The notes below the pieces were generated by a model. That model was not told the DNA's origin and searched no databases. It saw only the letters and a list, made by a program, of their open reading frames with translations. The position numbers and the translations under genes were made by a program. Below, in pieces: positions 1-6,871 of a DNA stretch of 38,652 bases. Position 1 is the stretch's first letter. The number at the start of each line of letters is the position of its first letter. The stretch comes from Bacillus sp. 2205SS5-2 (GTDB taxonomy: Bacteria > Bacillota > Bacilli > Bacillales > Bacillaceae_K). The stretch lies in assembly GCF_037024155.1 (NCBI RefSeq), contig NZ_JAYKTS010000036.1, forward strand, positions 515-39,166. Direction: 5' to 3'.

Positions 1-157
1 AAGTCCCTAGAATGATCGGCATGAAGCCCCCCTCGAGATGAGATTTCCCATAGCGCAAGCTAGTAAGATCCCTGAAAGATGATCAGGTTGATAGGTTCGA
101 GGTGGAAGCGTGGTGACATGTGGAGCTGACGAATACTAATCGATCGAGGACTTAACC
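1..157 (+). rRNA. 23S ribosomal RNA, 3' end (partial)
   Basis: The first ~157 bases are the 3' terminal part of a bacterial 23S rRNA gene. The conserved 3' end (gaatactaatcgatcgagg followed by acttaacca) is recognisable at 131-157. The 5' part lies outside the window. The 3' boundary is estimated from the family, not measured. Confidence 0.95.
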
Positions 158-234
158 AAACATAATAAGTGGTGATTACTCACTATCTTCATCAACCTTT
201 ATCTAGTTTTGAGAGTGTAATTTCAAAAAAACTC

Positions 235-262
235 TTGAAAATTTCATAAAAGATAGTATAAT
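235..262 (+). promoter_or_regulatory. Candidate sigma-A promoter ahead of 5S/tRNA operon
   Basis: TTGAAA at 235-240 and TATAAT at 257-262 are separated by 16 bases and lie 22 bases before the 5S gene. This would give the 5S-tRNA segment its own promoter in addition to readthrough from the rrn promoters upstream. It is a sequence match only. Confidence 0.5.
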
Positions 263-284
263 AATACTTGTCTTTGAAGAATAT

Positions 285-401
285 GTCTGGTGGCATTAGA
301 GAAGAGGTCACACCCGTTCCCATACCGAACACGGAAGTTAAGCTCTTCAGCGCCGATGGTAGTTGGGGGGTTCCCCCTGTGAGAGTAGGACGTCGCCAGG
401 C
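285..401 (+). rRNA. 5S ribosomal RNA
   Basis: This is a 117-base 5S rRNA, with the conserved segments cacccgttcccataccgaac (310-329) and gagagtaggacgtcgccagg (381-400). The ends pair to form the terminal helix (gtctggtggc with gtcgccaggc). It sits about 127 bases after the 23S end, in standard rrn order. Confidence 0.96.
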
Positions 402-408
402 TTAGTAT

Positions 409-480
409 TCCGCAGTAGCTCAGTGGTAGAGCTATCGGCTGTTAACCGATCGGTCGCAAGTTCGAGTCTTGCCTGCGGAG
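409..480 (+). tRNA. tRNA-Asn (GTT)
   Basis: Acceptor tccgcag pairs with ctgcgga. The anticodon loop ct-GTT-aa is at 439-445. CCA is encoded at 481-483. It is the first gene of the tRNA operon, 7 bases after 5S. Confidence 0.96.
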
Positions 481-486
481 CCAATT

Positions 487-575
487 GGAGAGCTGTCCGA
501 GAGGTCGAAGGAGCACGATTGGAATTCGTGTAGACGGCTAACGCTGTCTCAAGGGTTCGAATCCCTTGCTCTCCG
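487..575 (+). tRNA. tRNA-Ser (GGA)
   Basis: Class II tRNA with a long variable arm. Acceptor ggagagc pairs with gctctcc. Anticodon GGA is at 521-523 and CCA is encoded at 576-578. Confidence 0.96.
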
Positions 576-591
576 CCATGATATTTATTTA

Positions 592-663
592 GGCCCGTTG
601 GTCAAGCGGTTAAGACACCGCCCTTTCACGGCGGTATCACGGGTTCGATTCCCGTACGGGTCA
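592..663 (+). tRNA. tRNA-Glu (TTC)
   Basis: Acceptor ggcccgt pairs with acgggtc, with a G-T pair. The loop ct-TTC-ac puts the anticodon at 625-627. CCA is encoded at 664-666. Confidence 0.96.
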
Positions 664-728
664 CCAAGTTTTTTACGAAGCAAAACGAAGTAAAAAAACA
701 ACCTTAAATGGTTTAAACATATTATTGC

Positions 729-801
729 GGAGGATTAGCTCAGCTGGGAGAGCATCTGCCTTACAAGCAGAGGGTCGGCGGTTCGATCCCGTCATCCTCC
801 A
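729..801 (+). tRNA. tRNA-Val (TAC)
   Basis: Acceptor ggaggat pairs with atcctcc. Anticodon TAC is at 762-764. CCA is not encoded (ttc follows the discriminator), so it must be added by the nucleotidyltransferase. Confidence 0.95.
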
Positions 802-803
802 TT

Positions 804-880
804 CAGTTTTTTTGCGAAGCAAAATAAACTTCCTTAGAAGCGAAGCAAAATAAACATCCTTAAAAGCAACGTAAAAGACC
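804..880 (+). repeat. 26-nt tandem repeats in tRNA spacer (block 1)
   Basis: The unit beginning gcgaagcaaaataaac starts at 814, 840 and, in degenerate form, 866, giving a period of 26 bases. The first unit is preceded by T's, so tttgc-gaa-gcaaa can form a small hairpin. A related block lies at 1390-1470, and shorter variants occur in other spacers (acgaagcaaaacgaag near 673; ttttcgctttgcgaaaa at 1019-1035). Confidence 0.8.
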
Positions 881-909
881 TGAACACAATTAAGTAACAC
901 TTTCATCGA

Positions 910-983
<74 letters not shown>

Positions 984-1041
984 TACATTATATTGCCAAA
1001 ACAAATTAATGATAGTTATTTTCGCTTTGCGAAAAAACTTT

Positions 1042-1115
1042 GGTCCGGTAGTTCAGTTGGTTAGAATGCCTGCCTGTCACGCAGGAGGTCGCGGGTTCGA
1101 GTCCCGTCCGGACCG
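1042..1115 (+). tRNA. tRNA-Asp (GTC)
   Basis: Acceptor ggtccgg pairs with ccggacc. Anticodon GTC is at 1076-1078 and CCA is encoded at 1116-1118. Confidence 0.96.
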
Positions 1116-1125
1116 CCATTCATAC

Positions 1126-1198
1126 GGCTCGGTAGCTCAGTTGGTAGAGCAATGGACTGAAAATCCATGTGTCGGCGGTTCGATTCCGTCCCGAGCCA
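1126..1198 (+). tRNA. tRNA-Phe (GAA)
   Basis: Acceptor ggctcgg pairs with ccgagcc. Anticodon GAA is at 1159-1161 and CCA is encoded at 1199-1201. Confidence 0.96.
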
Positions 1199-1221
1199 CC
1201 ATTTTTAATAAAACACCTTTT

Positions 1222-1294
<73 letters not shown>

Positions 1295-1306
1295 CCATTA
1301 TATTGT

Positions 1307-1387
1307 GGAGGGGTAGCGAAGTGGCTAAACGCGGCGGACTGTAAATCCGCTCCCTCGGGTTCGGCAGTTCGAATCTGCCCCCCTCCA
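1307..1387 (+). tRNA. tRNA-Tyr (GTA)
   Basis: Class II tRNA with a long variable arm. Acceptor ggagggg pairs with cccctcc. Anticodon GTA is at 1341-1343 and CCA is encoded at 1388-1390. Confidence 0.96.
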
Positions 1388-1389
1388 CC

Positions 1390-1470
1390 AAGTTTTTTTG
1401 CGAAGCAAAATAAACTTCCTTAAGAGCGAAGCAAAATAAACTTCCTTAAGAGCAAAGCAAAATAAACAAT
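1390..1470 (+). repeat. 26-nt tandem repeats in tRNA spacer (block 2)
   Basis: The unit starting gcgaagcaaaataaac begins at 1400 and 1426, with a variant (gcaaagc) at 1452, so the period is exactly 26. It is the same unit as at 814-880, again directly behind a tRNA and a T-run. No protein is encoded. Confidence 0.8.
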
Positions 1471-1520
1471 CTAAAAAATTAAGATTACTATCTAAATTTT
1501 AACTCGATTGTATTTATTAC

Positions 1521-1591
1521 AGGGGTATAGTTTAAAGGTAGAACGAAGGTCTCCAAAACCTTTGGTGTGGGTTCGATTCCTACTACCCCTG
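1521..1591 (+). tRNA. tRNA-Trp (CCA)
   Basis: Acceptor aggggta pairs with tacccct. Anticodon CCA is at 1553-1555 and the 3' CCA is encoded at 1592-1594. Confidence 0.96.
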
Positions 1592-1604
1592 CCATATTAA
1601 TTTT

Positions 1605-1678
1605 GGCGATTGTGGCGAAGTGGTTAACGCACCTGATTGTGGTTCAGGCATTCGTGGGTTCGATTCCCATCAGTCGCC
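1605..1678 (+). tRNA. tRNA-His (GTG)
   Basis: The loop contains GTG. The gene carries the extra 5' G(-1), here 1605, which pairs with C73 as is typical of bacterial tRNA-His. CCA is encoded at 1679-1681. Confidence 0.95.
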
Positions 1679-1720
1679 CCATTTAATTCACATTCATTAT
1701 TTAATTGAATATAATATTAT

Positions 1721-1792
1721 TGGGCTATAGCCAAGCGGTAAGGCAACGGATTTTGATTCCGTCATGCGCTGGTTCGAATCCAGCTAGCCCAG
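1721..1792 (+). tRNA. tRNA-Gln (TTG)
   Basis: Acceptor tgggcta pairs with tagccca. Anticodon TTG is at 1753-1755. CCA is not encoded. Only three bases separate it from the next tRNA. Confidence 0.95.
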
Positions 1793-1795
1793 CTT

Positions 1796-1867
1796 GCGGA
1801 AGTAGTTCAGTGGTAGAACACCACCTTGCCAAGGTGGGGGTCGCGGGTTCGAATCCCGTCTTCCGCT
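1796..1867 (+). tRNA. tRNA-Gly (GCC)
   Basis: Acceptor gcggaag pairs with cttccgc. Anticodon GCC is at 1828-1830 and CCA is encoded at 1868-1870. Confidence 0.96.
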
Positions 1868-1878
1868 CCAATAATAAT

Positions 1879-1949
<71 letters not shown>

Positions 1950-1956
1950 CCATTTT

Positions 1957-2037
1957 GCCGGTGTGGCGGAATTGGCAGACGCGCACGACTCAAAATCGTG
2001 TTCCTCTGGAGTGCCGGTTCGACCCCGGCCACCGGTA
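1957..2037 (+). tRNA. tRNA-Leu (CAA)
   Basis: Class II tRNA. Acceptor gccggtg pairs with caccggt, with a terminal G-T pair. Anticodon CAA is at 1991-1993 and CCA is encoded at 2038-2040. Confidence 0.95.
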
Positions 2038-2043
2038 CCATTT

Positions 2044-2114
2044 GCGGGTGTAGTTTAGTGGTAAAACCTCAGCCTTCCAAGCTGATGATGTGAGTTCGAT
2101 TCTCATCACCCGCT
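2044..2114 (+). tRNA. tRNA-Gly (TCC), copy 1
   Basis: Acceptor gcgggtg pairs with cacccgc. Anticodon TCC is at 2076-2078 and CCA is encoded at 2115-2117. It is the last gene of the operon. A near-identical copy at 2461 differs only in the T stem. Confidence 0.96.
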
Positions 2115-2130
2115 CCATACATACTTTCTT

Positions 2131-2165
2131 AAAACATTGTTCAAATGAGTGATGTTTTTTTCATA
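2131..2165 (+). terminator. Probable terminator of the tRNA operon
   Basis: aaaacat (2131-2137) pairs with atgtttt (2152-2158) across a 14-base loop, followed by more T's. The hairpin is modest but correctly placed 16 bases after the last tRNA CCA. Confidence 0.5.
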
Positions 2166-2412
2166 ATTATCCGAATGGATGTACATGTAGAGCTAGCTTT
2201 GTTCGAAAGTAAGAATGAATTTTCAAATGGTGTGTTACTTAGCTTCAGACGTCAGCGGTTCGAGGTCACAAGTCAGCCCTGGGATGAGGCAAATTGAGCT
2301 AATATAAGTCCTTTTTGTGCTTGCAGTCAATTGCCAGTTACCATTTATGGGGGCGTTCTCGTTTTATTTTTGATTTTTATAAAATTGAATTTCCCAAACT
2401 ACTTTTTTATAC
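2166..2412. other. Gene-free spacer between the two tRNA-Gly genes
   Basis: I see no open frame, RNA gene or repeat here. The stretch separates the tRNA operon from a lone tRNA-Gly gene and becomes very AT-rich towards 2360-2460, where the promoter of the lone gene lies. Confidence 0.5.
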
Positions 2413-2441
2413 TTGTCAAAATCAATCATAAATGATATTCT
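2413..2441 (+). promoter_or_regulatory. Candidate sigma-A promoter of lone tRNA-Gly
   Basis: TTGTCA at 2413-2418 and TATTCT at 2436-2441 are 17 bases apart. The -10 ends 19 bases before the tRNA gene, in AT-rich DNA. This fits an independent transcription unit ending at the hairpin at 2547. Confidence 0.55.
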
Positions 2442-2460
2442 TATATCAATATTTCTACTA

Positions 2461-2531
2461 GCGGGTGTAGTTTAGTGGTAAAACCTCAGCCTTCCAAGCT
2501 GATGATGAGGGTTCGATTCCCTTCACCCGCT
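2461..2531 (+). tRNA. tRNA-Gly (TCC), copy 2, separate unit
   Basis: Same length and anticodon as the copy at 2044, with identical acceptor, D and anticodon arms. The T stem differs at two base pairs (gtgag/ctcat in copy 1, gaggg/ccctt here), and both changes keep pairing. CCA is encoded at 2532-2534. Confidence 0.96.
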
Positions 2532-2546
2532 CCATACATATTAATA

Positions 2547-2589
2547 ACGTCTATCTTCTCGCACCATGCAGAAGATAGACGTTTTTTTG
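2547..2589 (+). terminator. Strong terminator after lone tRNA-Gly
   Basis: A perfect 13-bp stem, acgtctatcttct (2547-2559) with its complement (2570-2582), has a 10-base loop and is followed by a run of T's. Confidence 0.9.
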
Positions 2590-2696
2590 ATTTTCAGGAA
2601 AAAGAATTTGGTCAAATAGATAAAAAGCGACTATGATTTAATGGTAGTGACAATTACCGACACTGGTGATTATGTTTTTGCATTTAAAGTTCCTCG

Positions 2697-2736
2697 ATGA
2701 AAAAATAGAAAAAGATGCGTTTTTATTCGCATCTTT
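2697..2736 (-). terminator. Terminator overlapping the end of the B3/B4 gene
   Basis: Reading the minus strand, aaagatgcg (2736-2728) and cgcatcttt (2719-2711) form a perfect 9-bp stem, followed by TTTTTCTATTTTTT. The TAA stop of the gene (2725-2723) lies inside the 8-base loop, so coding sequence and terminator overlap. Confidence 0.85.
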
Positions 2737-3400
2737 CACATGATAATACAGTAGATGATGATTCCCCACCGTGGATATTAACAAACATGGATTCAAGTGA
2801 TTGAGTCAGTCTCTCTGCCTGTTCTACATGAATTGATGAAGGAAGGTAGACAATTTGTAGTGCATGCTTTGTGTTGGTAGTGACCGCAGTTCTTTTAGAA
2901 TCCACAAATGGGCTTCCAAAGGCCCCCTTCTGATCTCGACTGATCAATAGGTCCACCAATGAATTGACTCTGCCATTTAACCCTTCGTACGAGTCGGCTT
3001 CTTCACCTATTGTGATTTCCACCTGGTCCGTTAACTGACTTAAATCATAAAGGCCAATGGGGGTTTCATATTGTAGTGAAAAAAAGTTATTCAAGTCAAT
3101 AGCCGATTGCACTGAAGGTAAATAATTTTGACTATATATTCGTTTAATCAAGGCTTCTGAAGCGGGACGATATCGGCTTGGATTTTTACCATAAGACTTG
3201 AAAATTTTTCTCCATTCTTTTATCCCTGGTCTTTCTGATAAAGGAGTTGTATCAGCCTCAAAGAAAATAGATTCTTGAAATAGCTGTAAGCGACCTTTCA
3301 GCATCTGGGGAGACTCTCCAGCAGTAATGTTGTGATATTCTATAATGCCAAACTTTAGTTTATTCTTTTCGCATAGAGTCTGATCTAAAGTAATTTCCAA
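2723..3400 (-). CDS. B3/B4 tRNA-binding domain protein
   Basis: A protein of about 225 aa that resembles the stand-alone B3/B4 domain family, which is homologous to the B3/B4 editing region of the phenylalanyl-tRNA synthetase beta chain. Typical segments are visible: RPGIKEWRKIFKSYGKNPSR, then YRPASEALIKRI, LNNFFSLQYETPIGLYDL and RDQKGAFGSPFVDSKRTAVT near the C-terminus. By family it may act in proofreading or binding of aminoacyl-tRNA or related small molecules, but stand-alone members are poorly characterised. I chose the TTG start at 3400 because AGGTGG lies 5 bases upstream; an in-frame GTG at 3409 is possible but has no good ribosome site. It is a single-gene unit, divergent from queG. 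Confidence 0.8.
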   Translation of the reverse strand: MEITLDQTLCEKNKLKFGIIEYHNITAGESPQMLKGRLQLFQESIFFEADTTPLSERPGIKEWRKIFKSYGKNPSRYRPASEALIKRIYSQNYLPSVQSAIDLNNFFSLQYETPIGLYDLSQLTDQVEITIGEEADSYEGLNGRVNSLVDLLISRDQKGAFGSPFVDSKRTAVTTNTKHALQIVYLPSSIHVEQAERLTQSLESMFVNIHGGESSSTVLSCERCE

Positions 3401-3514
3401 TGTTTCCACCTGCCATTTCTATTGGTAATAGTTTATCATAGAGACTAGTGAAAACTAAAATAATGTGCAAGGAATAGCAAACTTATTGTACCATTAGAGA
3501 AAGTAGGCTTTTTC

Positions 3515-4645
3515 ATGAATTATCAACAGTTAAAACAAGACATCATTGACTATAGTCAAACGATAGGGATCGATAAAATAGGATTTACTACTACAGATAC
3601 TTTTACTGAAATGAAAAATCGGTTGGTCCGTCAGCAAGAGCTAGGGTATCAATCTGGTTTTGAAGAAAAAAATATTGAAAAAAGGGTAGATCCCTCGCTG
3701 ATCTTTGAGCAGCCCAAATCAATAATTAGCATTGCCTTAGCTTACCCATCAAAGCTGAAAAATGCTCCCAAAAGTAAACAGGGGGAACGGCGTGGTATTT
3801 TTTGTCGAGCTTCATGGGGGGATGATTACCATGACGTTTTAAGAAATCGATTAACAAAATTAGAAAGGTATATCGCTTCTATGGTCCCTCATGCCCATAT
3901 GCGTTCGATGGTAGACACAGGAGAACTTGTCGATCGGGCAGTTGCGGAAAGAGCTGGAATTGGTTGGAGCGGGAAAAATTGTTCAATTATTACTCCAGAG
4001 TTCGGTTCATATGTATACTTGGGCGAAATGATTACAAATCTTCCGTTTGAACCAGATCAACCGATTGAGGATGGGTGTGGTACGTGTAATAAATGTGTAG
4101 ACGTTTGTCCAACGGGTGCACTAATAGAAGGTGGGCAACTCGATTCACAACGCTGTATTGCCTTTTTAACACAAACGAAGGGCTTTCTTCCAGATGAATA
4201 TCGAACAAAAATTGGCAACCGATTGTATGGCTGTGATACTTGCCAAACGGTCTGTCCTGAAAATAAAGGGAAAGATTTTCATCTTCATGAAGAAATGCAG
4301 CCGGATCCTGAACTAGCTAAACCGTTATTAAAGCCTCTTCTTACCATTTCTAATAAAGAGTTTAAAGAAAAGTTTGGCTCTGTCTCAGGATCATGGAGAG
4401 GGAAGAAGCCCATACAGAGGAATGCAATTATTGCTTTGGCTCATTTTAAGGATGAAACAGCTGTGGAGGATTTAATCTCCGTTATGACTCAAGACGTTCG
4501 TCCAGTCATTCGAGGAACAGCAGCTTGGGCTATCGGGAGAATTGGTGGAAATGATGCATCTAAAGCATTGCATCTTGCGTTATCTAAAGAAAAGGAACCT
4601 GAAGTAATTAAAGAAATAGAAAAAGGGCTATCATTCGTTGAGTAA
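3515..4645 (+). CDS. queG: Epoxyqueuosine reductase QueG
   Basis: A 376-aa cytosolic iron-sulfur and cobalamin enzyme that reduces epoxyqueuosine to queuosine in the wobble position of tRNA, the last step of queuosine synthesis. The N-terminal half carries the proposed catalytic acid in MVDTGELVDRA (Asp134). Two 4Fe-4S sites follow: Cys188/191/194/198 (CGTCNKCVDVCPTG) and Cys214 with Cys240/243/247 (CDTCQTVCPENK). The C-terminal ~70 residues are HEAT-like (VRPVIRGTAAWAIGRIGG), as in the Bacillus homologue YhbA. The ATG at 3515 follows AAGTAGG by 7 bases. It matches yhbA at the start of the conserved yhb block and sits downstream of the tRNA cluster. Confidence 0.95.
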   Translation: MNYQQLKQDIIDYSQTIGIDKIGFTTTDTFTEMKNRLVRQQELGYQSGFEEKNIEKRVDPSLIFEQPKSIISIALAYPSKLKNAPKSKQGERRGIFCRASWGDDYHDVLRNRLTKLERYIASMVPHAHMRSMVDTGELVDRAVAERAGIGWSGKNCSIITPEFGSYVYLGEMITNLPFEPDQPIEDGCGTCNKCVDVCPTGALIEGGQLDSQRCIAFLTQTKGFLPDEYRTKIGNRLYGCDTCQTVCPENKGKDFHLHEEMQPDPELAKPLLKPLLTISNKEFKEKFGSVSGSWRGKKPIQRNAIIALAHFKDETAVEDLISVMTQDVRPVIRGTAAWAIGRIGGNDASKALHLALSKEKEPEVIKEIEKGLSFVE

Positions 4646-4811
4646 TATCTGCTTTATTCTAGGAATATTTCACTATTAAATTTTTTGTTCAATTGAAACC
4701 TATTATGTTAATGGTTAATATTTCTTTAAAAAAGCCATAATAAAAAATTGCCCCTTAAAAAGTAACGGATTAGGTATTCAAGTACAAGACATAAAAAAAA
4801 TACTAATTAAT

Positions 4812-4846
4812 AGCCCAAATCGCATATGATTTGGGCTGTTCTTGTT
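4812..4846 (+). terminator. Terminator downstream of queG
   Basis: A perfect 10-bp stem, agcccaaatc (4812-4821) with gatttgggct (4828-4837), has a 6-base loop and is followed by GTTCTTGTT. It is preceded by A-rich sequence. It lies 166 bases after the queG stop. Confidence 0.7.
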
Positions 4847-5165
4847 CCCCGTTATATCAACGATGATCGGTTTTTCACATATAATTTATTATAGGAAATC
4901 GCACCCCAGAAAACATAGTGACAATAGCTATCGTCAACGAGCTAAGAAATACGTTAATCATGGTGTTTTTCGCAATGTTGATTTTGATAAACCAACAAGA
5001 CATTTGTGACTATATGTAAAAAAATTTAGAGATTGTGAGGAAATGTACTTAAAGTAGTTAAGTAGGGTGGTTCAACAAGGAATTGTTTTTATGAGGAGTT
5101 AAAAGACGTTAATCATTTTTTTTTTCAGTTTCTGATTTAGGAAAATCAAATGAGTTTTATACAAA
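4847..5165. other. Gene-free stretch
   Basis: I find no supported gene here. Short open frames occur but lack ribosome sites and recognisable sequence. The repeat element at 5166 bounds it on the right. Confidence 0.4.
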
Positions 5166-5325
5166 GGCTGTTTTCGCAAAGTTTGTTGCTTTTCGTATCA
5201 GTCTATCATCTATGATTTAGCTTAGTTTTGGGCATCATTTCGTCTATTTTTGATGGAATTCAACAGTGAAATGAAAGATTTAATCAAAAGTATGATGAAA
5301 TAGCCACAATGTATACGAAAGAGTC
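5166..5325 (+). mobile_element. MITE-like element, type I (copy A)
   Basis: A 160-bp non-coding element running from ggctgttttcgcaaag to gtatacgaaagagtc, whose ends are imperfect inverted repeats of about 28 bp. The interior carries the type I core gggcatcatttcgtc, then tatttttgatggaa and caacagtgaaatg. The same element recurs at 11358, 22427 (reversed), 31493 (reversed), 34070 and 36870. No target duplication is recognisable. Confidence 0.75.
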
Positions 5326-5370
5326 TTTATTAAACAACGGGTGCTTTAGTTTAATAAGAAAATATAACAG

Positions 5371-5409
5371 AACGCTTGGATAATATACTATCCAAGCGTT
5401 TTTCTTTAC
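5371..5409 (+). terminator. Strong terminator without an obvious upstream gene
   Basis: A perfect 12-bp stem, aacgcttggata (5371-5382) with tatccaagcgtt (5389-5400), has a 6-base loop and is followed by TTTTTCTTT on the plus strand. The nearest plus-strand gene, queG, ends 725 bases earlier and has its own terminator. It could also act weakly for scdA on the minus strand. Confidence 0.8.
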
Positions 5410-5528
5410 CAAATGTAATTTTTATTAGTGTGTTAGTTAATCGATTAGATAATTCTGTTGCTAATTTGCCTTCTAAATACGAAACTACTTACTTAAAAAG
5501 GAGGCAGTTTTTTAAAAGTATGAGTTAT

Positions 5529-6227
5529 TTACGGATTCACTCGGTTAAATAAAAAAGTATTTTCTAAGTGTATGTGTTGAGTTAAGTCAGATTCTAGGTC
5601 GTAGAGACGTTGGTAGACTAGTCGATACGTTCCGCATGCACCTTCAGGAGGAGTAAAATCATTTGTAAGTTTACGTAGTTCTTTTAAAATAGATATTGCT
5701 TGAGAATGTTCGATTTCTAATTCAGTTACTGTATTAATATAAGACTCTCGATATTCTTTCGAATGATTGTTTTCATAGGCAAGAATAGCGGGGAAATCAA
5801 TCGTTTCTTCCTTGAGTATATGTTTTTCAAGTTCTTTTTTCAATTCAAAAAAAAGGCTGTGAATTCTAATGAGATGTGGCTGAGACGGACCATGAACACG
5901 AGATACTTTAGTTATATATGGACTAAGCAAAGGGAGTTCTTCCTTTAAGTAGCGATGATGTTTGGAGATAATATGATTTATTAATTTTTCAGATGACGCC
6001 TTTGCCCAATCGGTATATGATTCTTCTATCTGTGTTTTCTCATATAGTTTATTTAATTGCGATAATACTTCATCAGAGGGCAAACCTTTTTCATTGATCG
6101 CTTCTATGAGTGGTCGATTTCCATCACAACAGAAATTTATTTGATAAGATTTAAAAAGGTCACTTGCTCTAGGAATCTTTGTTACTATTTCACTTATGAT
6201 GGATTGTTCGGTAAATGTTTGCATCAT
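5529..6227 (-). CDS. scdA: Iron-sulfur cluster repair di-iron protein (ScdA/RIC)
   Basis: A 232-aa cytosolic protein that restores Fe-S clusters damaged by nitric oxide or oxidants. The N-terminal ScdA domain carries the signature NFCCDG (Cys33-Cys34). The C-terminal hemerythrin-like four-helix region supplies His/Glu ligands for a di-iron site (INHIISKHHRYLKEEL, HILKEETIDFPAI, EIEHSQAI, LTQHIHLENTFLF). Length matches the family. The first of two adjacent ATG codons (6227) has GGAGGG 6 bases upstream. It is monocistronic, on the minus strand between queG and yhbB. Upstream lies a palindromic Fnr-type box placed exactly as in Fnr-activated promoters, suggesting induction under oxygen limitation or nitrosative stress. 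Confidence 0.92.
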   Translation of the reverse strand: MMQTFTEQSIISEIVTKIPRASDLFKSYQINFCCDGNRPLIEAINEKGLPSDEVLSQLNKLYEKTQIEESYTDWAKASSEKLINHIISKHHRYLKEELPLLSPYITKVSRVHGPSQPHLIRIHSLFFELKKELEKHILKEETIDFPAILAYENNHSKEYRESYINTVTELEIEHSQAISILKELRKLTNDFTPPEGACGTYRLVYQRLYDLESDLTQHIHLENTFLFNRVNP

Positions 6228-6267
6228 ACTATTCCCTCCATATAAAAATGTTATCTTTCTAATTAGA

Positions 6268-6310
6268 AGAATAACAAGAAACTACATACATATTTGTGAT
6301 TTGAATCACA
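6268..6310 (-). promoter_or_regulatory. Fnr-type box plus extended -10 promoter for scdA
   Basis: TGTGA-TTTGAA-TCACA at 6295-6310 is a perfect Fnr/CRP-type site. On the minus strand an extended -10, TG-T-TATTCT, lies at 6276-6268. The start site predicted from that -10 is near 6261, placing the box centre (6302.5) at -41.5, the class II activator position. The box is the middle of a longer perfect palindrome. Confidence 0.7.
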
Positions 6311-6324
6311 AATATGTATGTAGT
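6281..6324. repeat. 44-bp perfect palindrome centred on the Fnr box
   Basis: Arms of 21 bp (6281-6301 and 6304-6324, outer end actacatacatatttgtga) flank a 2-base centre. Two more A-T pairs extend it outward. It is far longer than an Fnr site needs. It could also form a hairpin, and T's follow on the plus strand. Confidence 0.85.
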
Positions 6325-6429
6325 TTTTGGATAGGATATTTTTTCATCAAGAGAAATAGGATTTAGGCTCAAACAAAAGAATATGTAGTAAGAATAGAAA
6401 AGAGCCTTATCTAAAAGAGGTCTATTAAT

Positions 6430-6698
6430 AAATTTACTCAATCCAAAAGTTTCTTTGTTTTTTTAGCGCTAGTGCCGAAATTTGTAAATCAATCTGCCGG
6501 AAATGTGTCATTGCAGATGTTTCCATTAGGCTTCATATTTTCAGGACAAGCCTCAGCCATATTCACAATTGTAAGCTTTTTTCAGAAAAAATCGGTGGGT
6601 TTCTTACAAAATCCGAATTTTTATCAAAAAAAGTGAATGCGATTCAAGGAACTACCCTTGCTATTATTGCGCTGCAAATAGGTTTTTCTGAGAAGTAA
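6430..6698 (+). pseudogene. LysE/RhtB-family exporter, C-terminal remnant with frameshift
   Basis: In frame from about 6430 to 6648 the translation reads like the C-terminal half of a LysE-type amino acid exporter: FFVFLALVPKFVNQSAGN, then PLGFIFSGQASAIFTIV and FLQNPNFYQKK before a TGA. A shift at the A-run near 6640 restores the expected family ending, VNAIQGTTLAIIALQIGFSEK without its last residue, closing at TAA 6696. No start codon and no N-terminal half are present. The assignment rests on recognition of the family pattern (NPK..FFLAFLPQFV...), not a database search. Confidence 0.5.
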
Positions 6699-6871
6699 TT
6701 GAAAGTGAAAGCTCATAGAAAGCTTGATTATATACCATTAAGTTATTTTGAGAAATGGGGTTCGGGATAGGTATACATCTCCACAAAAGATGAGGGAATG
6801 ATTTATGGAAACGAAGTCTTTTGTTTTTTTCTCTTGCGTTCATTCATAAAGTATACAGAGGAGGGATGCGT

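Noticed and set aside
673-906. 77-codon minus-strand frame across tRNA-Val
   Set aside because: Covers a tRNA on the other strand; no ribosome site.
2044-2531. Repeated tRNA-Gly as attL/attR of an integrated element
   Set aside because: The 346-base interval holds no genes or integrase, and both copies are complete, functional-looking tRNAs with compensated differences.
6259-6441. 60-codon minus-strand frame upstream of scdA
   Set aside because: Runs through the Fnr palindrome; low-complexity aromatic composition and no ribosome site.
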